10,952 bases of DNA, from contig LUZH01000068.1 of assembly GCA_001602885.1 (NCBI GenBank), positions 1-10,952 on the forward strand, given 5' to 3'. The stretch comes from Bacteroidales bacterium Bact_16. Lineage in GTDB: Bacteria > Bacteroidota > Bacteroidia > Bacteroidales > UBA932. The translations under genes were made by a program, and so were the position numbers. The notes beneath the pieces were generated by a model. It ran no database searches, was not told the DNA's origin, and was given only the letters and a program-made list of their open reading frames with translations. Below are positions 6,742-10,952 of the stretch, one piece after another (within the stretch, counting starts at the first letter, position 1; every line of letters starts with the position of its first letter).

Positions 6742-7746
6742 ATGACCCGGTTTGGAATCATTTTGATCTGTCTCTCGCTCCTTTCCGCGCTGCCGGCGAG
6801 GGGACAGGGGCAGGCAGTGCTGCCGGACGGAATCTGCGGGCGGGACCGCACGGAGAGGCTGCTGTTCGTCCAGGCCTTTTCGGCGCAGAGCGATTCCGTC
6901 AACATGATGACGGATACGCTCGGCCGCTTCGAGATCGATCCTGCCATTATGGACCGGATGCGTGGCGACGTCTATCTGAAACCGATGGACGCGCGACCCA
7001 AGGTGCGCCTCTCGCTCGTCGCCCCGTTCGACACCATCGACGCCTACCGGCAGGGCCGGACGCGGTACCTGACGCAGGACTATGTGTTTGAAAAGGACGC
7101 GGAAGAGGAGGTTTTCTACTATGATCCGGACGTGACGCTGCTGCAGGAGTCCGTGGTCCGCGCACGCCGGCATGCGGTGGCGCGGGACAAGGTGACGGGC
7201 TATCTGGACAGTCTGACCATCATGTTGACCGGGGAATGGGTATGCTACCATGGCCCGAACAAACATAGATATCTGAACGATTTCCGTGGCTATTCCCATC
7301 ATCCCGTGGGGTGTCCCGGGGCGGAAGAGTATAATGGCCCCCGCCTGCTGCCGAAGCGTGGGGAGTCCTACGATCTGATCCGTTATGAGCCTGTCGGGCC
7401 TAATGGCGAATGGTACCTCACGAAGGTGGTATATGATTTCGAGTACCAGGGGCCGGACTATACCGAGGAGGAACTGCTTGAAATGAACGGAATGTGGAAG
7501 ACGAAGGGGTATTTCCCGGAACGGGAATTCTACCAGCCGGACGAGCTGGAGCGGCTGTCCGCGACACCGGACTTCCGGAACCTGCTGCAATGGCAGCCTG
7601 CGGTGCTGACAGATGAGAACGGCATTGCGGAGATCCCCTTCACGGCCTCGGACGTCAACACCGAGTTCGTCGGCCTTGTCGAGGCCGTCGACGGCACGGG
7701 TCTGCTGGGCGCACAAACCTTTATCTTCCGGGTGATCAAAGAGTAA
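6742..7746 (+). CDS. Secreted protein resembling the C-terminal half of MG2/plug-type Bacteroidota proteins, copy B
   Basis: This gene starts one base after the stop of copy A and encodes 334 residues with its own signal peptide (about 1-21, core GIILICLSLLSALPARG). Domain order equals that of copy A: regulatory-type beta-sandwich, plug-like segment VRARRHAVARDKVTGYLDSL, the same Cys168/His170/His186/His187/Cys191 cluster, and a C-terminal domain that is almost unchanged (five differences in the last 80 or so residues). Divergence is concentrated around residues 115-140 and 158-245, which may be where the two copies differ in partner or ligand. An additional Cys32 is absent in copy A. It is the last gene of the operon; no strong plus-strand terminator follows within the next 75 nt. 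Function is unknown. Confidence 0.82.
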   Translation: MTRFGIILICLSLLSALPARGQGQAVLPDGICGRDRTERLLFVQAFSAQSDSVNMMTDTLGRFEIDPAIMDRMRGDVYLKPMDARPKVRLSLVAPFDTIDAYRQGRTRYLTQDYVFEKDAEEEVFYYDPDVTLLQESVVRARRHAVARDKVTGYLDSLTIMLTGEWVCYHGPNKHRYLNDFRGYSHHPVGCPGAEEYNGPRLLPKRGESYDLIRYEPVGPNGEWYLTKVVYDFEYQGPDYTEEELLEMNGMWKTKGYFPEREFYQPDELERLSATPDFRNLLQWQPAVLTDENGIAEIPFTASDVNTEFVGLVEAVDGTGLLGAQTFIFRVIKE

Positions 7747-7755
7747 CGGGGGGCG

Positions 7756-7849
7756 GGAGGTCGCGAGTTGGGGAGGGTAGAAATAGAAAGGAGCCAGTCA
7801 AAAAGACTGGCTCCTAGCGGTGCGGACGAGGCTCGAACTCGCGACCTCC
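7756..7849. repeat. Inverted repeat: 14-nt reverse-oriented copy of part of tRNA-Asp
   Basis: GGAGGTCGCGAGTT at 7756-7769 on the plus strand is identical to a stretch of the tRNA-Asp gene on the minus strand (7849-7836: end of the anticodon stem, variable loop, T-stem, first T-loop bases). With one mismatch the match extends to 16 of 17. In a plus-strand transcript the two arms would pair around the terminator hairpin. The copy lies downstream of the tRNA 3' end but in opposite orientation, so it is not an ordinary att direct repeat. Confidence 0.8.
7780..7814 (-). terminator. Intrinsic terminator of the tRNA-Asp gene
   Basis: A perfect 10-bp stem, GGAGCCAGTC (7790-7799) with GACTGGCTCC (7805-7814), has a 5-nt homopolymer loop. 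Read on the minus strand it is followed by TTTCTATTTC (7789-7780), the expected U-rich tail, and it starts four nt past the tRNA 3' end. On the plus strand the stem is followed by TAGCGG, so it is a poor terminator for the six-gene operon. Confidence 0.85.
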
Positions 7850-7892
7850 GGCGTGACAGGCCGGCATTCTAACCAAACTGAACTACCACACC
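7818..7892 (-). tRNA. tRNA-Asp (anticodon GTC)
   Basis: The 75-nt cloverleaf can be drawn by hand on the minus strand. The acceptor is GGTGTGG with CCGCACC (one G-U pair) and discriminator G; the D-stem is GTTC/GAAT; the anticodon stem CCGGC/GCCGG has loop CTGTCAC with anticodon GTC at 7857-7855; the T-stem GCGAG/CTCGT has loop TTCGAGC. CCA is not encoded (CTA follows), so it must be added enzymatically. It has its own promoter and terminator and is a single tRNA gene here. Confidence 0.97.
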
Positions 7893-7919
7893 AGGTTGTT
7901 TCGTTTCCGAATGCGGATG

Positions 7920-7949
7920 CAAAGATAGACATAATTTGTGAATCCGCAA
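7920..7949 (-). promoter_or_regulatory. Promoter of tRNA-Asp, possibly with AT-rich upstream element
   Basis: On the minus strand TTG (7949-7947), a 19-nt spacer and TATCTTTG (7927-7920) match the Bacteroidota consensus. The -7 box ends 27 nt before the tRNA 5' end. Just upstream, at 7959-7973, is an A/T-rich dyad (GAAAAA, ATA, TTTTTC) that could act as an UP-like element; that part is inference. Confidence 0.75.
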
Positions 7950-8017
7950 CACTCTTTCGAAAAAATATTTTTCCAGGGCCAAAATTCTTGCTGCCGGAGG
8001 GCTCTCGGGCGCGTGCG

Positions 8018-8049
8018 TTTGCGTGAGAGGAGAATTTACGTTATATTTG
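8018..8049 (+). promoter_or_regulatory. Promoter of the polysaccharide export locus
   Basis: TTTG (8018-8021), a 20-nt spacer and TATATTTG (8042-8049) are a full match to the Bacteroidota housekeeping promoter. A start near 8056 would leave a leader of about 35 nt before the ATG at 8091. It diverges from the tRNA-Asp promoter. No invertible-promoter repeats flank it, so phase variation is not indicated here. Confidence 0.8.
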
Positions 8050-8090
8050 TATGTTTATATACCAAGTATCAGCAACTGTAGAAACTGAAT

Positions 8091-10673
8091 ATGAAAAGAT
8101 TTTCTTTGATTGCAGCCACGCTGCTCTGCTCGCTGGCGTTTGTCGCGAATGCGCAAATGACGGATGATCAGGTGATCGAGTATGTCAAGTCTGCTGCGGC
8201 CTCCGGCAAGAGCCAGGAGCAGATCAGCAGGGAACTCGTCCTTCGCGGCGTCACCCAGGCGCAGGCAGAGCGCATCAAGGCGCGCGCGCAGGCGCTGCAG
8301 GTCGGCGACAAGACCGGCAGTTTTGGCGACGACGACGCCTTCGGCCGTGATTCCGGCGCCCCGTCGGTCGGGCGCGCGCAGCAGGGCGCGACCTACGAGC
8401 AGCAGTATTTCAACGACCAGCGGAGCGCCCAGGCCCGGCGGAGAGCCCGCCGCAACGTCAAGGTGGACGCAAACCGCGACCGCAATCAGTTCGACCTGCA
8501 GAAAGAAGAGCTGGACAAGCTCTACAAAAGGACGCCGGACCTGACGGGCATGCTGGGAAGCCTGGCGCCCGACCAGGGGGAAGAGCTCCCGGACAGCCTG
8601 CTGATCTTCGGACATGACATGTTCGACGGCAGCGGCCTGACCTTCGAGCCGAACGAGAACCTGGCCACGCCCGAGAACTACGTCCTCGGCCCCGGCGACC
8701 AGCTCCTGATCGAGATCTTCGGCTACAGCGAGGGCTCCTACAGCAAGACCATTACCCCGGAAGGGACCATCAATATCAGCCAGATCGGCCAGGTGCAGCT
8801 CGCTGGCCTGTCCATCGGCGAGGCGAAGAACAAACTGCGCCGGCTGCTGGTGTCCAAGTACTCCAGCGTGGGCGGCAGCAACCCCAATTCCACGGTCAGC
8901 ATCTCCCTGCGCAACATCCGCACCATCCAGGTGAACGTGATGGGCGAGGTGGTGATGCCCGGCACCTTCCGCCTTTCTTCCTTCGCCACGGTCTTCAACG
9001 CCCTCTACAATGCGGGCGGTGTGACGGAGAACGGCTCCCTGCGTGCAATCAAGGTGGTCCGCGGCGGCAAGCAGATCGCCACCGTGGACGTCTACGGATA
9101 TCTGTTCAACGGGCACTCCGACAGCGACATCGCGCTGCGCGAGGGCGATGTCATCATCGTCCCGCCGTACGTGCATCTCGTCCAGGCCTCCGGCCAGGTC
9201 AAGCGCCCGATGTTCTATGAGCTGGCCGAAGGGGAGACCCTCTCCGACCTCATCCAGTATGCCGGCGGATTCGCCAGCAAGGCCTATCAGGAAGATTTCC
9301 GCGTGATCCGCCAGCAGGGCGTCGAGCGGCAGATCTTCACCGTCCGCAAGGACGCCGCCTCCAGCTTCGCGATGCTGGACGGCGACGAAGTGCGGGTGGG
9401 CGAGACGATGGAGCGCTTCGCCAACAAGGTGGAAATCAGGGGCGCCGTGTTCCGCCCCGGCATGTATGAGCTGGGCGGCGACATCGCCACGGTCCGTCAG
9501 CTGGTCCGCGCCGCGGGCGGCCTGACGGAAGACGCCTTCGCCGGCCGCGCGGTCATCGTCCGCGAGAAGGAAGACCTGACCTTCGAGTCGATTTCCTTCG
9601 AACTGGGCGGCGTCGTTTCCGGAGCGGCCGACGACATCGTGCTCCGCAAGAACGACATCCTGACCGTCTCCAACCAGAAAGAAATCTACGATCCCGGCTA
9701 CCTGATCATCAACGGCTACGTCAAGCAGCAGGGCGTCTTCCCGTTCAGTGAGAACACGACGGTCGAAGACCTGATCCTGCTCGCCGGCGGCCTGATGGAC
9801 GGCGCCTCGACGGCGCGCGTCGACGTGGCCCGCCGCGTCTCGGACCCCAACAGCCTGACGGCCGGTGACAGGATCGGCGAGACCTTCACCTTCCCGCTGC
9901 AGGACGGCCTGGCCGTCGGCGAGGGCGAGCACTTCGTGCTGCAGCCCTACGACGTCGTCTCCGTCCGCAAGAGCCCGTCGTTCCACGTCCAGGAGTTCGT
10001 CCGGATCGAAGGCGAAGTGGCCTTCCCGGGCAACTACGTGCTGCTGGAAGAAGGCGAGCGCCTCTCCGACCTGATCAAGCGGGCCGGCGGCCCCACGGCC
10101 CAGGCCTACCTGCGCGGCGGCACCCTCCGCCGTGAGATGACCGAAGAGGAAGAGGCCCAGCAGACCACGAAGATGAGTCTGCTCCGCTCGGTCAGCGGCC
10201 GCGACACCCTCAATGCCGCCACGATCCGCCTCGACAAGATCTATCCGGTCTCCATCGAGCTGGACAAGGCCGTCAAGCGCCCCGGTTCGGAGTATGATCC
10301 CGTCCTGCGCGCGGGCGACCGCATCTTCGTGCCCGGCCAGCAGAACACCGTCCGCGTGAGCGGCGCCGTCCTGTATCCGAACACGGTCATCTATGTCCCC
10401 GGCAAGAGCTACAGATACTATATCGACGCCGCCGGCGGCTTCTCCAACAACGCCCGCCGCAGCAAGGCGTTCATCATCTACATGAACGGCATGTCGCGTC
10501 CGGCGCGTGGCGGATCCTTCGACTACAACTCCAAGATCGAGCCGGGCTGCGAGATCGTGGTGCCCGAACGCGGCGCCCGTGTCGGCATGTCCACGGCGGA
10601 GATGATGGCCATGGCCTCGTCGGCCACCTCGCTTACCACGATGGTCGCCACGCTCGTTAACCTCTTTAAATAA
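8091..10673 (+). CDS. Wza-like polysaccharide export outer-membrane protein with six SLBB-type repeats
   Basis: The 860-residue protein starts with a signal peptide (about 1-21, core LIAATLLCSLAFVANA); the residue after the predicted cleavage is Gln, not Cys, so it is not a lipoprotein like E. coli Wza. A helical region with UBA-like spacing (about 24-68) and a charged coil (about 105-145) precede a Poly_export domain at about 195-280 (ENYVLGPGDQLLIEIFGYSE, ITPEGTINIS). Six SLBB-type units follow, each ending in a GG turn: about 285-310, 368-393, 451-477, 542-567, 641-667 and 758-783. The extreme C-terminus (about 837-860) is a hydrophobic Ala/Met/Ser/Thr-rich helix. Wza-type proteins form the translocation channel for capsule or exopolysaccharide. 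The length is normal for Bacteroidota versions, about twice that of enterobacterial Wza. The next gene is Wzz-like, 9 nt downstream. Confidence 0.94.
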   Translation: MKRFSLIAATLLCSLAFVANAQMTDDQVIEYVKSAAASGKSQEQISRELVLRGVTQAQAERIKARAQALQVGDKTGSFGDDDAFGRDSGAPSVGRAQQGATYEQQYFNDQRSAQARRRARRNVKVDANRDRNQFDLQKEELDKLYKRTPDLTGMLGSLAPDQGEELPDSLLIFGHDMFDGSGLTFEPNENLATPENYVLGPGDQLLIEIFGYSEGSYSKTITPEGTINISQIGQVQLAGLSIGEAKNKLRRLLVSKYSSVGGSNPNSTVSISLRNIRTIQVNVMGEVVMPGTFRLSSFATVFNALYNAGGVTENGSLRAIKVVRGGKQIATVDVYGYLFNGHSDSDIALREGDVIIVPPYVHLVQASGQVKRPMFYELAEGETLSDLIQYAGGFASKAYQEDFRVIRQQGVERQIFTVRKDAASSFAMLDGDEVRVGETMERFANKVEIRGAVFRPGMYELGGDIATVRQLVRAAGGLTEDAFAGRAVIVREKEDLTFESISFELGGVVSGAADDIVLRKNDILTVSNQKEIYDPGYLIINGYVKQQGVFPFSENTTVEDLILLAGGLMDGASTARVDVARRVSDPNSLTAGDRIGETFTFPLQDGLAVGEGEHFVLQPYDVVSVRKSPSFHVQEFVRIEGEVAFPGNYVLLEEGERLSDLIKRAGGPTAQAYLRGGTLRREMTEEEEAQQTTKMSLLRSVSGRDTLNAATIRLDKIYPVSIELDKAVKRPGSEYDPVLRAGDRIFVPGQQNTVRVSGAVLYPNTVIYVPGKSYRYYIDAAGGFSNNARRSKAFIIYMNGMSRPARGGSFDYNSKIEPGCEIVVPERGARVGMSTAEMMAMASSATSLTTMVATLVNLFK

Positions 10674-10682
10674 TCCCGGACG

Positions 10683-10952
10683 ATGGAAGAGAAGAACTAT
10701 ATTGAACCTCCGTATCTGGAGGAGGAAGGCGACGAAATCGACGTCCTGGAACTGCTCCGCAAGCTCTGGGACGCCAGGAAAAAGATCCTGAAATGGTGCG
10801 GGATCGCTGCCGTGGCCGGTCTGGTGATCGGTTTCAGCATCCCCAAGGAATACACGGTTTCTTCCAAACTGGCTCCCGAGACCGTCTCCAAGAGCGCTAC
10901 CGGCAGCCTCAGCTCCCTGGCGAGCCTGGCCGGCATCAACCTGGCCACGATG
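10683..10952 (+). CDS. Wzz/Wzc-type chain-length determinant or tyrosine-kinase co-polymerase (partial, N-terminus)
   Basis: Ninety codons are visible before the window ends, with no stop. An acidic cytoplasmic N-terminus (residues 1-18) is followed by DEIDVLELLRKLWDARKKIL, the motif that opens Wzz-domain proteins, then a membrane segment at about 38-53 (WCGIAAVAGLVIGFSI) and the periplasmic start PKEYTVSSKLAPE. The stretch SLSSLASLAGINL is the loop typical of this family after the first beta strand. Wzz proteins sit in the inner membrane and set polysaccharide chain length; with a C-terminal kinase domain they are Wzc. Which one this is cannot be told from the N-terminus. It is translated just after the Wza-like gene and likely pairs with it across the periplasm. 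Confidence 0.9.
   Translation, partial: MEEKNYIEPPYLEEEGDEIDVLELLRKLWDARKKILKWCGIAAVAGLVIGFSIPKEYTVSSKLAPETVSKSATGSLSSLASLAGINLATM

Larger units (their letters stand above)
5742..7746 (+). repeat. Tandem gene duplication, unit about 1,000 bp
   Basis: Copies A and B align along their whole length at an offset of 1000 bp, becoming 1003 after a one-codon insertion near 7320. Segment 6156-6211 equals 7156-7211 base for base (56 bp). Segment 6450-6709 matches 7453-7712 with about 15 differences in 260 bp (about 94%). The segment between these blocks is clearly more diverged. The pattern fits a tandem duplication with later gene conversion or stronger constraint at the 3' end. Confidence 0.9.

Noticed and set aside
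7790..7814. Hairpin as a terminator for the plus-strand six-gene operon
   Set aside because: There is no U-tract after the stem on the plus strand, whereas the minus strand has the U-rich tail right after it.
7756..7892. Attachment site of an integrative element at tRNA-Asp
   Set aside because: The copy is inverted rather than direct, and no integrase or mobility gene is present; kept only as a possible scar.
8055..9986. Open frame of more than 600 codons on the strand opposite the Wza-like gene
   Set aside because: It arises from GC-rich codon use in the real plus-strand gene, shows no recognisable domain, and reads across the plus-strand promoter and start.

Overview
The window looks like the chromosome of a high-GC member of the Bacteroidota, probably a gut or rumen Bacteroidales. 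Three things point there. Promoters follow the TTG/TTTG, 19-20 nt, TAnnTTTG pattern of this phylum. The protein set is typical of it: a GH10 xylanase joined to an esterase-type module, an M56 sensor ending in a TonB-like domain, a DUF4369-like thioredoxin lipoprotein, MG2-type secreted proteins and a multi-SLBB export protein. Ribosome binding sites are weak and A-rich. Genus cannot be fixed from this stretch.

Layout. (1) 1-1391, minus strand: the N-terminal part of a secreted GH10 xylanase, cut by the window edge just after it enters a second, beta-sandwich module. (2) 1392-1650: a divergent intergenic region with a promoter for each side and a GC-rich set of nested inverted repeats. (3) 1651-7746, plus strand: six tightly packed genes (gaps of 10 nt or less, one ATGA overlap) forming one apparent operon: a BlaI-type repressor, a BlaR1/M56-type membrane sensor protease, a thioredoxin-fold lipoprotein, an MG2-like secreted protein that stops about half-way through the usual architecture, and two tandem paralogues that look like the missing C-terminal half, each with its own signal peptide. 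(4) 7747-8090: terminator and tRNA-Asp(GTC) on the minus strand, an inverted 14-nt copy of part of that tRNA, and divergent promoters. (5) 8091-10952, plus strand: a Wza-like polysaccharide export protein with six SLBB-type repeats, followed by the start of a Wzz-like chain-length/co-polymerase protein, the beginning of a capsule or exopolysaccharide locus.

How the genes may work together. In the central operon the repressor and sensor form a BlaI/BlaR1-like switch, but no beta-lactamase is present. The apparent regulon is an exported set of proteins, so the pair more likely senses an envelope state and controls secreted macroglobulin-like proteins and a periplasm-facing thiol-redox lipoprotein. 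The most unusual point is the division of the usual single long MG2/plug-like protein into one N-half gene and two recently duplicated C-half genes.
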